The notes: generated by a model from the sequence alone, not told the origin. Counted from the stretch's first letter, positions 44,812-56,010 are shown. The stretch: 64,000 nt of DNA from Ascarosepion bandense (GCA_037127315.1 JBBBDQ010000192.1:3857001-3921000); one strand, 5' to 3'. Numbers and translations are program-made.

Positions 44812-45630
44812 TATATGACCTGTCCACTTCTTTTGGTTATCATTCCATTTTCCCAATACATTTTTCCAGCCCTAAAGTTCTTGAAAAAAACCTGGCTTAT
44901 ACGCTTTAGTCATCTGGTTTTCCTTTTTAGCAGTTTTATTTGCCGGACTAGACAACAGTCTGTCGAACACAGAGCGTGTTTTTCTCAAAAACATTAACTC
45001 TGCTGGAAATCACTCTGACGTCGTATTCGGGTGTGGCATGATTCTATATGCTTCCAAAAATTTCTGAATACTTTCATTTGTGTCCACGCCTTGACTTTTG
45101 TTCAACGCTTGTTTATAGGGTTCACGAAGTTTTCCACCTGTCCATTCGATATTGGATGATATACTGGCGTTGTCAGGTGATCAATGGGCAATGGTGAACA
45201 GAATTCCTTTAATTATCTTCCTGTAAACTGCGTTCCGTTGTCGCTGACTAAAATGTTAGGGAGATCAAAGCGTTTATTGTATTTGTTGCAGTCGGATGTC
45301 TGCACCTAGCAATTTCTGGCCACTTCGTGAAACCGTCCACAATAATTAGGTATTAAGATCCATTTATGGGCCCTGCATAGTCGATATGCAATCGACTTCA
45401 TGAGACATCTGTCTTTAGCCATGGTTGAATCTTTACCGGTGGATCCCTTGCTGTCAGTTGACATCCTCTGCACTGTTTCACCAAGTTTTCTAAGTCTTGG
45501 TCTATCATCGGCCAATAAGTAAAGCTTCTCATTAGAGATTTCATTCTCGAAATCCCTAGATGGCCAGTGTAAAATTCTTTCAGAATTTTCTTTTGCAGAG
45601 TAGACGGCATTGCAACTCTATCTGCCTATA
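44812..45630 (-). pseudogene. Gypsy integrase region
   Basis: Frame 45398-45610 is the zinc-binding N-terminal domain: LQKKILKEFYTGHLGISRMK and YWPMIDQDLENLVKQCRGCQ. The HHCC finger has its first His as Tyr (EFYTGH where HxGH is usual), then GH, C..C. Downstream in broken frames, a DDE core remnant and the C-terminal PAELMFLRKTRSVFDRLL with YKPG and GHI are visible to 44812. The final C-terminal piece (KRHWNQLR) continues beyond the Helitron at about 44050-43985. Confidence 0.75.
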
Positions 45631-45708
45631 GTAATACCTGTTCGCAGATTGAAAACGGTGACACACTAATTTCTTTTTTAGTTTTCTCAATGAACCAAAT
45701 TTGCTTTT

Positions 45709-46260
45709 TCATTTTTTAATGAAATCATTGTTCTCCGCTGCTTTTTTCACATCTTCTAGCGTAACTAGTAGTTCTCTAATAGTGTTGCATAACAGACCCG
45801 ACAATTCGCTTTCGTCTCTTACCGCCTCTGTTACTGTTTCTTCTAGTGGTTCCGTATATTCAGGTATCAATTTTGATAACACATCGGCGTCACCTAGCTT
45901 CTTTGAAGGTACATATTCTATTTTGAAATTATAATTAAAGAGAATGCTGTAGTCCATTTGTCGTTTGAGTTGGTATACCTTTTTTTTTTTTTTTAAATAT
46001 TGATAACAGCGGTTTTGTTTGCAGAATAAACTCTCTTCTGTATAGAAACCTGTGAAATCTTTTTACAGCGTAGATTATTGCTAAACACTCTTTTCCAATT
46101 TGACTGCAACTTCATTCTGCGAGCAATAACGTTCTCCAGGTATGTGCTATTGGCTCCGTAGATTCATCCTCGAATTTATGAAGCTACAATAATTTCTGCT
46201 ACAATAATTTTCTTCTTCGAGCCGAAATGCACTAACGATAGGTTTACTAATGGACAGTTT
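45709..46260 (-). pseudogene. Gypsy RNase H region
   Basis: Minus strand reads LHKFEDESTEPIAHTWRTLL, SQIGKECLAIIYAVKRFHRF (with the conserved Glu), FLYRREFILQT and PLLSIF, followed in frame 45709-45957 by DYSILFNYNFKIEYVPSKKL and DADVLSKL (usually HADxLSR). This is the Gypsy RNase H plus connection domain. It joins almost directly to the RT start at 46277, so the RT palm (YLDD) is deleted. Confidence 0.75.
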
Positions 46261-46276
46261 TTTTTTTGTTTTTTTT

Positions 46277-46870
46277 TTAAAGCATGTTCGCATTCTCCAA
46301 CCTTTCTAATTCCTCATTTATTGTGTCTAGTGCCGAAAATGGTACTTTTCTCTTTGGTCTAAGAATTAGTTTAACATTTTCTTTTAATTCGAAGTTGACT
46401 TCTGTTTTTGTGCACAGACCTAATCCTTCTGAAAAGACGCGAGAGAATTCACTTTTCAAATCCGGAATAAATCTTTCTGTTTTCTTCGTCCTATCGTTCT
46501 CTATCACGTTAACTTTGTTACAGAAAGCATTTACCGATAATTCCCATAAGTTAAACAATACGACCCAGTCCAAACCAAAGAGGTTTACTGAACCAGGGAG
46601 TACATACACTTTCGATTTGTGAATTTTTCCCATGAATGAAATGTTACATTTTAATTCACCTTTAAACTTGAGACTTTTTCCTGACATTCACCTAGCAATT
46701 TTGTCTATGCTAGTCAACGGTGGGTAACCTATTTTTCCATGTTTGCTCGTTTATTACCGATATATCACTCCCTGAATCGAGTAATAATTTTACGGTCTGC
46801 CCATTTATTTTTACATTGAGGTGTTTTCTTCTTTTACCCCCCCTCAATTTCATTTTTCGACAAAACTACG
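46277..46870 (-). pseudogene. Gypsy protease and RT N-terminus
   Basis: At about 46840-46780 the minus strand reads INGQTVKLLLDSGSDISVIN, an aspartic-protease active site (DSG). Frame 46277-46687 holds the protease end (VYVLPGSVNLFGLDWV) and the RT linker FSRVFSEGLGLCTKTEVNFE, RPKRKVPFSALDTINEELER. The frame stops at the deletion that removes the RT catalytic region. Confidence 0.78.
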
Positions 46871-46871
46871 T

Positions 46872-47750
46872 TCATCTTTGTGACTTTGATTTTACTTTTC
46901 TCTGTTTTTCCCGACGATGAGAATTTCTATGGCCTACACGCCCGCAATTAAAATATATCTTATCCCTAAAAAAATAATCCTTCTTTATATTCTGTCCTCC
47001 ACACGAACTGCATATAATTTTTCTTTCTTTATACTGTATCCACTTCTGTTGCCTTACAGTTGCTACTCGCGAAATGTTGTTCTCCTCAATCGCTGACATT
47101 TTTCCATTACTTTTTGTAGTGTAATCTTCGGATCCTGTTCCATGATAGTGAGGATTCTTGATCTAATTTCTTTGTCTTTCGCTGTCGTTAGCCCCTTTTT
47201 ACGATATTTAGACATTTGTATCGTGTATAAAATAGACACTTTTATCGGAAATTTTCGACACAATTTCTACTGAATGTAATTTCTTCTGGCTTCTTTGATT
47301 AAATTCATGTATTTTGTATTTTTTCTGTTCCCAACTTCTGCAACAGTAGAGTGATTTTTTCCTCGTTGTATCATTGTTCACATCTTTTCGTAAATACTGT
47401 TTCAAACCTATGAAACTACTGTCAGGGTCGTATTTAAATTCAGAGAGTGAATTTGAAATTCCTTCAGCAGAAAAAAAATCTAGAACCTGGTTCTTTTGTT
47501 GTTCTTGATAATCCGTCTTCCCAAAGTGATTTATGGTCTTTTGCCTGTTGTTTGAATAACTTTTCAAACCATTTTTGTTGCTGCATAAATTGTTGTTGTT
47601 GTTTTGTTGAAATTGTTGCTGTAAAGTGACTTGTAGCACCTTAGTTAATTCCGCAATTTGTTCCACTTTGCCAACGTAACCACAAAACTTTTTGCTCCAA
47701 TTTATGTAGACAATAAAATCTTCTAAGTTCAAACAAGAGGGGAGTAGCAA
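46872..47750 (-). pseudogene. Gypsy gag with zinc knuckle
   Basis: Frame 47208-47750 begins in a Gln/Asn-rich section, then LSEFKYDPDSSFIGLKQYLR. In a second frame LLQKLGTEKIQ and the FYTRYKCLNIVKRG block follow, a Gypsy capsid pattern. Frame 47063-47263 continues GLTTAKDKEIRSRILTIMEQ, PKITLQKVMEKCQRL. Frame 46872-47099 gives two zinc-binding clusters: CSSCGGQ..KKDY.FRDK and FNCGRVGHRNSH (Cys2-Gly-His pattern, final Cys lost). The layout matches the 21.5-kb copy. Confidence 0.78.
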
Positions 47751-47929
47751 TTTCTTACTTTCTGTAAGCGTTGTACAAGTTTTTCCTTTTCCAACGTTCC
47801 TCTTTAATAAGCGTTAAAACAAAAAATGAGGGAAAAATTACTTACTTTCTGTAAGTGTCGAACGAGTCTTTCTGACGTTCTTCGTTAGTAAGTGTTGTAT
47901 TACTTTTTTTTAGTCTTGTGAAGTAGTTT

Positions 47930-48040
47930 CGAATTTTCGTCGCCAAATGATATGTCCCTGAAAGGGATATATATATTATTCTAAGTAGCTAAGTGATTTT
48001 GGCAAATGTAACCGGGTAGGACAATCTAGCAAGTAGCCGT
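47930..48040 (-). repeat. Truncated Gypsy 5' LTR and primer-binding region
   Basis: 47948-48040 matches the last 93 bp of the 3' LTR and then stops abruptly. Directly inside it (minus strand, 47947-47930) reads TTTGGCGACGAAAATTCG, the position of the primer-binding site. I do not assign the tRNA. Confidence 0.8.
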
Positions 48041-48190
48041 CTTAATTGGAGAAGCTTCAGTTTTCTGATAATAAAAATAAAAATAAAAATAAAAAAAACT
48101 CGAAAAGCACTTAAACCAGTTCATAACATAGAAAGATGCCAACTTCATGGTGGATTGTGTTCATGAAAATGCCTCGAAGATAACAAAACT

Positions 48191-50495
48191 AATTTTTTTT
48201 TTTAATCATTTCACCCCAAGCAAGGCATTTCACTGCCACTATTGCACAGAGAGTTACATAGGGGAAGGTGATGAGAAAGAGTGGTTAGATATGATAAATG
48301 TCAGAAGGAGGGTGATAGACGGGTAAGAATACCGAGGTTGAGAGAATGGATGCTAGTTAGTGTGTTAGGAGGTGTCTATTGACCTTACATTTAAACTCCT
48401 GGAGATTGTAGCTGTTGGGGAAGCAAATATGTGAAAGAGAATTCCACAGGCGGGAAGTGCAAGAAAAGAAGCTGTTGGAGTAGAAATTGCGGTTACATTT
48501 TATCGGTTTCACTGTAAAAGGGTGGGACCTAGTTGCTAATTTAGTATCTCGTGCAAATTCGTACCTAGGTGGCACCAGTAATCTAAGTTCATCGGAGCAG
48601 AAGCCGTGAAAGTATTTATAGAAAAGGCACAGGGAAGCCATGTCACGCCAGTGAGAGAGTGACTGCAACCGGTCTGCTAAGTCGGTATCGATCACATTAC
48701 AGATTCTCCGTTGTATTTTGTCAAGAACCCCGAGGAGAATAGCAGGGGCACCCGACCAGATGTGGCAGCAGTATTCAATACACGGGCGGATGGTAGATTT
48801 ATATATGTGCAAGATAGATTCAGACGGGAAAAACTTCCGATCCCTGCACAGAGAACCGACTTTTATAGCAGCGGATTTAGTAATGGATTCGATATAGTCA
48901 TTCCACTTGTGGTCCGCTGAGAGTGTGAGGCCAAGGAGGCGTAGTGTTTTACTCTCTGGGAGGCAAGCCTGTTCCATGCTAATGGGAGGTAGGTGCGATT
49001 GTCTATGATGGTTAATTGATAGCAGCTTCGTTTTGGAAGCATTAAAATTTACGAGCCATTTCTTACCCCAGTCCACTACGGATTGGAGGTCCTTTTCAAG
49101 TTCGGCAGCGAGCTTCGCTTTGTCGCCCACGCCACATTTTTGATCGAGGCGAGAGTAAACTGTGGTGTCATCGGCGTACATGCCTACTTGAGATCTTATG
49201 ACATCGGGGAGATCGTTAATATAGATCAGAAAGAGTGTAGGACCTAGGATAGAGCCTTGTGGGACACTCGCGATCGTATGGTAGTTCTGGGAGGCATGCC
49301 TGTGTAATACCACCTTCAATGTACGGTTAGAGAGGAAAGACTGGATTAGGTCAAACAAATGTCCAGTTATACCATAGCTTCGCAGTTTGCGTAGAAGGCC
49401 AGCATGCCAGACTCTGTCGAACGATTTGGAGATATCCAAGTCAACGGTTCGGGCTTCGACATTCTTGTCGAGAGCTTGGTATGTATACTCGGTGATGGTC
49501 CTTAGCGTATCAGCAGTAGACTTGGTGAAGCGGAAACCATACTGTTTGTCCGAGAGGAGCCTATGGGCTGTGAGATGCTGAACCATCTCGGCGTTGATAA
49601 TGGCTTCGAACAATAATCGGAAGAAGGCTGATAGGGCGGTAATTTGCGGGGTCCGAGGGTTCTCCAGTGTTCTTAAATATATGAACTACAGAGGAGGACT
49701 TCCAACAGGCAGGAAAGCAGGAAGCAGATAGGCAGAAATTATATTAGAAAGGACAGAGGAGAGTTCAGGGGCACATTTCTTCAAGACTATGATTGGGATT
49801 CCGTCTCGCTTTGTGAGGGTCAAGTTTTGAGATTATGTTAGAAACCAGCGAGGGTGTAATGTGGACGTCATTCAGTTCTAGGTGGGAACTCGGGTGTAGA
49901 CACTCCAGACGAATCCAATCTCGAATTAGTCTAGAATCTGCGAGCAAAGGATTCAGCCTTGTCCGTTGAGGAGATGAGGATCTCAAATTCATTGATTAGC
50001 GGGTGTATTGAGGACTTACTCTTGTAAAGCACGCTTTCACAGAGTCGCCAGTAGTCTTTGGCACCAAACTTACAGGATGCTATGCGTTGTTTCATTCTGG
50101 CAGCAAACAACATCTTAGCTTCGTTAAGTATATTTTTACACTTATTACGAGCTGAGGCTCCTGTTTTGGTTCGACGCGTAGCTACGATAGAGCCGGAAGA
50201 AGTGAGACGAATGAGATTTAAGCTGAAATTTCCTGGCAAGGTGACCTCGGATGCACAGTCTTCGACGGGAAGACTAAAAACGTTGTTCCAAGGGACGTCA
50301 CAGAGGAAGTCTCGGAACGAATCCCAGTCTTCTTTTTGGTAGCAGTAGGATATTCTGCTGGTTTGGGTTTCTTGGGTAGAGTGGGAGTGGAATGAGATGT
50401 TGACGGAAACTACGGCGTGGTCAGAGTTTCCGAGAGGGCAGTGCTGTCTGGTAATGGAACAAAATGGGATATCAGTCAGTCAAGTACCGTACGTG
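48191..50495 (-). mobile_element. Jockey/CR1-like LINE, best-preserved RT copy
   Basis: Minus strand from the end of the endonuclease (PLGNSDHAVVSVNISFHSHS at about 50440-50380; truncated upstream near 50495), linker frames 49931-50239 and 49765-49992, and RT 48357-49613, to the family 3' tail CCTTGCTTGGGGTGAAATGATTAAAAAAAAA at 48191-48225. About 2.3 kb. Frame breaks lie in the linker and just before the RT frame (near 49619, at the ISLLPI block). Confidence 0.88.
48357..49613 (-). CDS. LINE reverse transcriptase, 418-codon frame
   Basis: Longest protein frame in the window. Residues 22-29 DKQYGFRF (RT-1/2), 57-70 VDLDISKSFDRVWH (motif A; the usual KAFD is KSFD, catalytic Asp present), 117-130 VPQGSILGPTLFLI (motif B), 146-150 YADDT (catalytic pair), 164-189 KLAAELEKDLQS to LVNFNAS region (motif D), LRLLGLTLS (motif E/thumb), IYKSTIRPCIEYCCHIWSGA and the C-terminal YNLQEFKCKVNRHLL. 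All RT catalytic residues are intact, but the first 60 or so residues of the RT and the endonuclease lie in other frames, so the copy is not autonomous. The apparent ATG start is simply the first Met after a frameshift. Confidence 0.88.
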   Translation of the reverse strand: MFEAIINAEMVQHLTAHRLLSDKQYGFRFTKSTADTLRTITEYTYQALDKNVEARTVDLDISKSFDRVWHAGLLRKLRSYGITGHLFDLIQSFLSNRTLKVVLHRHASQNYHTIASVPQGSILGPTLFLIYINDLPDVIRSQVGMYADDTTVYSRLDQKCGVGDKAKLAAELEKDLQSVVDWGKKWLVNFNASKTKLLSINHHRQSHLPPISMEQACLPESKTLRLLGLTLSADHKWNDYIESITKSAAIKVGSLCRDRKFFPSESILHIYKSTIRPCIEYCCHIWSGAPAILLGVLDKIQRRICNVIDTDLADRLQSLSHWRDMASLCLFYKYFHGFCSDELRLLVPPRYEFARDTKLATRSHPFTVKPIKCNRNFYSNSFFSCTSRLWNSLSHICFPNSYNLQEFKCKVNRHLLTH

Positions 50496-50639
50496 ATACA
50501 CGCTTGGGCGATCATGTCTCGAAAGAGACATGACTGACTGGGTAGAAGATTATTCCGTAGTAGGATGCCATTACTTTTCGCGGTAGACTGGTTGCCAGCC
50601 AAGGCTACCCAGTTTGTCCAGTAATTTCACCCATAACCG
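50496..50639. other. Short unassigned interval
   Basis: Between the LINE 5' truncation and the SINE. It contains an imperfect inverted motif with GTCATGTCTC-like segments at about 50512-50535. No gene. Confidence 0.4.
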
Positions 50640-50775
50640 GGGGGAAGAGATGGATTAATACATTTTCCAAGAGTATTTGCGCGTGAGTGAATGCAAATAT
50701 TCAAATGGAATTCGAACAAAGCTCCCCGATTTCTTGTTCCGTGCTGATATCCACTGCACCACAACGCACATCCCA
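50640..50775 (-). mobile_element. tRNA-derived SINE
   Basis: The minus strand has GCGTTGTGGTGCAGTGGATATC (an RNA polymerase III A-box like TGGNNNAGTGG) at about 50772-50750 and TTTGTTCGAATTCC (B-box like GGTTCGAATCC) at about 50721-50707, about 35 bp further in the transcript. The spacing is that of a tRNA. The 3' body continues to about 50640. tRNA-related SINEs are established in cephalopods. The tRNA species is not assigned. Confidence 0.7.
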
Positions 50776-52756
50776 AAATGGCATATTTGCGACTGAATAA
50801 ATCTATGCACAAATATTTAAATATTGTCTTTAACATTTACTTAAAACGACCTGAACTTTTGTTCTCTCGCAGTACTTCTCAATTTGTATTCAATTTTGTT
50901 CAGCTCAATCGATAATGGAATCTGAAATGGAGAAAAAAAGGCATTAGCAAAAGAATCAGCTTGGAATAAGCTGCTATTTTATGTTGTTGATGTTTTTTAT
51001 GCTATCGCACTATTTCAATAACAGAGCAAAAGATCAGAGTTCTACAGGAATTGATTAATATTGGGGAGATCTTAAAAAGTTCAAGAGATTTTATTACCAA
51101 TAAATGGGGAAAACTGTCATTATTTTTTGAAGATCATCTATGCAGTGCTAAGCAGCTTATGTTTCTAAAATGATACGGTTTATCAAGAGTTCATCACTAC
51201 ATCCGTTGGACCCCCACCAACAGTCTTCTTGCATTATTGAGACAAAATTGTTAGTCTACGTGTGAATATTTATACGTTTACAGAATTAATTTTACCAGTA
51301 ATTGTGAGACATTTTTAGGGCAAGTTGTTTTCTCTATTTTCAGCAGAAGGTTAGCTACTCCTTTTATAAGGGAGTCAAGTGTTTATTTAGGTAAGATCTT
51401 TTTTCATAAACAATTTCACAAATGAATGCTCATAAAAGAAAAAGGTTAAAATATTTAGTAGGTAGATTATTAACACTTAACACTTTTCCCCATCAGAGAT
51501 TTGACTAACTGCAGTTTTTTTTATTTTCGTCAACTGATGCATATCTTATATGCATATAGCTTATATCTTGCCAATATTGTTTTTACGATACTTTATACTC
51601 TTTTCTGCTTCCTCAGTCCATTGTGAGGGCTTGTTTGAAATATTCTCATTACAACAGAATTTCTTGTGTGGTAGCACCTGTTAGGGTCCCAGCAATGGGA
51701 AAATAGTTAACTTGAGTAAAAGCACTAAATTAATGTACCTAAATGGATTTCTATAGGAAAAATGTTAGTGATACATTTTTGAAGAAAAAAATTTCACCAG
51801 AAAAATATTTTTGAAAATAAATATTACCAGCAATGCAGTTTTGAAGAAAAAAATATTACAAGAAAAATATTTTTAAAAATTATTACCAACAATACATTTT
51901 TAAAAAATATACTACCAGTTATTCATTTAACATATTACCAACAATACATTTGACTCTGATAATAAAAAAACTCTCTTTACAAAAATACGTCAATGAAACC
52001 GGATCTACAGATTTTTTGCAAAGAATACATATTTTATGATGCATAAGAATGTATCATAAAAATCTTGTCGACATTAAATAATCCAAATAAGCAAAATAAA
52101 TCTAAACCAGAATTTCTTTAAAAATATGGAAATATTAATATGTTGCCAATGATGTCTTTGCAATTTTGTATGTTCTCTTTCAAGTTCCCCAGCTCAATGT
52201 GAGTGCATGTTTTAAATATTTTCATTATTCCAAAATTTTCTCTTAATTTACTTTATCTTTAGTTGGCCTTTGGTGGAATTTCCCAGCTGCATTTGCTTTG
52301 TTTTTTGCATCCTTCTGATATATTTGATTTTGTTTGAGAATTCTCTTTTCATATTTTTGTGTTCTTTGACATTAGAAATGTTCTTTTTTGTTTTATTTCC
52401 TTAATAATGATTTCTCTTTCTACAGTTTTCTTTTAATTTTTTGTCTTTTATTAGAATTTTCACATCTTCCAAACTCATCCAGCGTTCATTATTCTTCTCT
52501 TAGAAACTCACTTCCTTTTTCAATTCCATTTTCTACTTTGACTTATTGCGTACAATTTTTTTCTTATTCTGCTTTCGTATACTTTGATTCTATAATTCCG
52601 TCAGGTAAACGGTCTTTTTATTATGAATCTAAATGTTCTTATATGTGTGTGGTCTCTCTCGCCCTCTGTTTAATATTCATGAGTACCGATTTAATGATTC
52701 CTTATCTTACATATTCTTAAGTTTTACCTTTGCAAATTTGAAATCTCCAGCAACTT
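50776..52756. other. No gene; AT-rich with a 62-bp minisatellite
   Basis: A diverged tandem repeat with a period of about 62 bp (GAAGAAAAAAAT...ATATTTTT...TTACCA(A/G)CAAT) covers roughly 51720-51960. The remainder is unique AT-rich DNA. Frames at 52388-52720 are hydrophobic translations of T-rich sequence without motifs. Confidence 0.55.
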
Positions 52757-52763
52757 CTTTATT

Positions 52764-52794
<31 letters not shown>

Positions 52795-52820
52795 TTATTA
52801 TTATTATTATTATTATTATG
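52757..52820. repeat. (CTT)n-(ATT)n compound microsatellite
   Basis: CTT units to about 52791, then ATT units. It forms the 3' junction of LINE copy 4. Confidence 0.95.
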
Positions 52821-54420
52821 TTGTCATTTTTCATCATATTTCGATTTCTGCTATGGTTGCACTACCTATCAAGTCTATGGGAAGACCTAATGCAGGTTGT
52901 GGTGTGTCGTTATGGCTCCATTTCATGTTTTTTTCTATCTCCCCTATCATTACTAGCGTTACACAGACAAAGTTCCCCTTAGTGTGTGGGCTGTACTTAA
53001 TAAGACAATTTTTTGTATATCTCTTAAGCTGGGGTTTCCAGGAATGCTTTCAATGTGTTGTTTTGTTTCATTTTTTATCATTCCAAGTGCACCTACTATC
53101 ACTGGCACAATTCTTGTTTTCAATTTCCACATTTTTTCTATTTCAATTTCCAGGTCTTTATATTTTGACAGTTTTTCAAATTCCTTGATTGCTATGTTAC
53201 AATCCGCTGGACAAGCCATATCAATTAATAGACAAGTTTTCTCCTTCTGGTTTTTAACAATAATGTCTGGCCTGTTTGCTTCAATTTTTCTGTCTGTGTA
53301 GATGGTGTAATCCCATAGAATGGTTACATCTTCTATTTCTGTAACCGGTGCTGGGTGATGTTCATACCAGTGTTTGTTTACAGCTTTTCCATAATGTTTG
53401 CATATTGCCCAATGTAAATATTACCCAACTCTATCGTGGCGATTTTTATATTCATTTGGGGCAAGCACAGAACAGCCTGAGATTAGGTGGTCTATTGTTT
53501 CTTGGTGTTTATCACAAAACCTGCATTTTGGATCCATATTATTATGCATAATATTTGCCTGAAAGTTTCTAGTGAAAAGACTTTGGTCTTGTGCTGCAAG
53601 AATAAAGCCTTCAGTCTCAGACTTTAATCCAAATGCACGTAACCATCGATGAGTATTAACTTTATCAACATTGGTTATATTGGCACGTTCTGGATATTGG
53701 CTATGCAGAGGTTTGTCTTGCCAGCGTTGTTTCATCTGTTCAAGAGCTTTATCTTTGGCTTCCATTTTCATATTTTTTGCCGCAATAGTTGGTTCTTGGC
53801 TTCTGTTTTGCTTTTCTACATAATCTACTAACTGGTAAATCTTGTTTGTATTTACTGCCTTCTTTTATTATTGACTATTTTTCTTTCTTCATGTTGCCTT
53901 ACTAATTGTATCATCCAGTCCTTTGTTGTTTCTATGTATGTTAGTAAGCCAACAATTGTTGTCTTGTATGACAATTCTAGCTGAATAAGACCTCTTCCAC
54001 CTTCTTTACGGGGTATGTATAGACGGTCTACATCAGCCTTTGGATGATGCATCTTATGCTTAGAAAGAAGCTTTCTTGTTTTAGAATCCATTCGCCTGAT
54101 GTCGTTTAGAGTCCAGTTTAAGATGTTGAAACTATATTGGACAACTGGGATTGCAAGGCTAGTAATGGCCATAATTCTGTTTTGAGAATTCAATTCCGTT
54201 TTTAATATCATTCGTAGCCTTCTATAGTACTCTTTACGCGCTATTTCTTTCATTTTTTTTATGGTGAATTTTTCCACTCTCATTTATACGTAGGTATTTA
54301 TAAGATTCTTCTGGCTTCAATTCTTGTATTGTTACAGCAGAGTCTAAGCTAATTGAGGTTGTTTTTTGTAGTGATCCACGTAAAACTGTAGATTTAGCAC
54401 AATTATTCAAATTGAATTTC

Positions 54421-54422
<2 letters not shown>
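52821..54422 (-). pseudogene. R4/Dong-like LINE, copy 4
   Basis: Minus strand from KFNLNNCAKSTVLRGS at 54422 (the equivalent of residue 99 of the copy-2 RT frame), IQELKPEESYKYLRINESG, thumb blocks in frame 53852-54283 (SLAIPVVQYSFNILNWT, IPRKEGGRGLIQLE), the finger CRFCDKHQETIDHLISGC (complete CCHC here, frame 53421-53771), and the nuclease end LLIDMACPADCNIAIKEFEK (frame 52959-53219). The 5' end is (ATT)n at 54423-54467; the 3' end is (ATT)n at 52791-52820. The YMDD block is absent. Confidence 0.82.

Positions 54423-54467
<45 letters not shown>
54423..54467. repeat. (ATT)n microsatellite at LINE 5' junction
   Basis: Uninterrupted ATT units fused directly to the LINE coding sequence. Confidence 0.97.
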
Positions 54468-54468
<1 letters not shown>

Positions 54469-54763
54469 AACTAAAACAAAAATTTTATAAATCTCCTTAT
54501 TAATATGCTATTGTACTTTCCTTAATAATCTTATTTTTTTCTTCTTGAAATTCTTGTCCTTTTTACCTTTGTTTGCTGTCGTTGGTTTTTCTTTTTCAGT
54601 TTCTGTTCTCTTTCACTTCTCTTTCTTTCTTTCGTTTCATTCCTTCATTTATTTTAATTTTTTCCTTTCTTCTTTCATTCTTTTCTTCCTGCTTTCCATC
54701 AAAATTTTTCAACTTCACTTTTTGTTCATTATTTCGCCTATATTTCGTATTTTTCTCACCTGT

Positions 54764-54801
<38 letters not shown>

Positions 54802-55187
54802 GGCTTTTGAAATGTTTGTTTCCCTGTTTCGTTTACTGTTTCGTTTTTTTCTTTTTCTGCCTGTCTTGTCATTCTGAACACGATTCTTTTTATCACAGCT
54901 CTGTTTAAAAAGAGTTACTTGCAAATTAGTGGTCTACATTCATCAGTGTAGTTAACAAATAAACACCAGTCATTTTGTAAACGAGATGGAGAAGGTGACG
55001 TATCGTTTCCTTTGCTTAAACCTTCGCTTTCTTTTCTAGAAATGCATTAAATTTTAACTGCAAAAAAAAAAAAGATGCAGTTCCACACAGAGTTGAATAT
55101 ATATGTTTTTACATCAACTGAAGTATATACAACATGAAAGAATGCTTCATATCCATAAAGGTATACTCAAGCCTAGATAGGTACACA

Positions 55188-55232
<45 letters not shown>

Positions 55233-55709
55233 TTTCTACATACTTATATATATATATATATATATAATTATGAATTAAATGTGCATTGCGACACGGAAAT
55301 TTCTATGTCTCGAGATAGAATCTCGTCATCAGGCGATGTTGGTTGTGAAAATGATTTTTATTTAAATACAAAAAAAACATGGTTTGCTATTCATATTATA
55401 TGATTATATCAAGCTCTACAAAATTTATAGTCTAATGAAAAAAGAAATTTGGATCCTCTTCATATATATATATATATACAAACTTATCACTAAACTCGTT
55501 TCGAAAAACCCTCTGCGTATATACGCGGAAGGAAAAAATGCTTGTAAAAAAAGAAAGAGCTATGCACATGAATATCAGCCAAAGCGATTTGGGCCGAGCT
55601 AGCACGTAGCCTAAAGAAAAAACCCAAGTAATCAATAACAAAAAAGCGCTCAATACCTAAGCAGAGCAGAATAAGTAAATTAACCTAGTGTGCTAACTAG
55701 CTTCATTTA

Positions 55710-55773
<64 letters not shown>

Positions 55774-55867
55774 AGTGAATAAGGAACGAAGAAAAAAATT
55801 TTTTTACAACGTCCAAACATTAATTTAAAACAGTGCTCGATATATAATATATACAGCTGTCAATATT
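54468..55867. other. No gene; T-rich and microsatellite sequence
   Basis: (CT)n at 54769-54799 and 55191-55227, (TA)n at 55246-55266 and 55714-55771. Frames of 100+ codons at 54545-54908 are Phe/Ser/Leu translations of T-rich DNA. Confidence 0.65.
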
Positions 55868-56010
55868 TATTATAAATTATATTTAGAACATGTACAATTT
55901 TTTTATATATCCACTACAAATCGTGCATTTGTTTCGACATTGAAACTACAATGTCTCATCAGAATTGTTTGTTTGGAGTCGGACTCTATAATGATTGAAT
56001 TTATATTATT
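55868..56010 (-). mobile_element. Penelope-like pLTR segment, inverted 5' copy
   Basis: Contains a hammerhead motif on the minus strand (core CTGATGAG at 55962-55955, helix II ACATTG/CAATGT, CGAAAC ending 55931, then AAAT and GCAC where the 57.6-kb copy has GTAC). Segments 55868-55962 and 55972-56010 reappear inverted at 57566-57655 and about 57755-57800. It lies immediately 5' of a PLE C-terminal fragment. Confidence 0.7.

Larger units (their letters stand above)
43637..48040 (-). mobile_element. Gypsy LTR retrotransposon (K02A2.6-like), decayed
   Basis: Two direct repeats bound the element: a complete 3' LTR at 43637-43903 and a truncated 5' LTR at 47948-48040, differing at about 5 of 92 aligned bases. 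Inside, on the minus strand, are a PBS region, gag, zinc knuckle, protease, partial RT, RNase H, integrase and a polypurine tract, in Gypsy order. A Helitron (44058-44811) is inserted near the 3' end of pol. Most of the RT palm is deleted. The ~5% LTR divergence means a moderately old insertion. Confidence 0.85.

Noticed and set aside
47948..48190. Continuation of the mariner transposase on the far side of the Gypsy element
   Set aside because: Beyond the truncated LTR I could not find the YELL, DNARPH or C-terminal blocks, so the second half is probably deleted and I do not annotate it.
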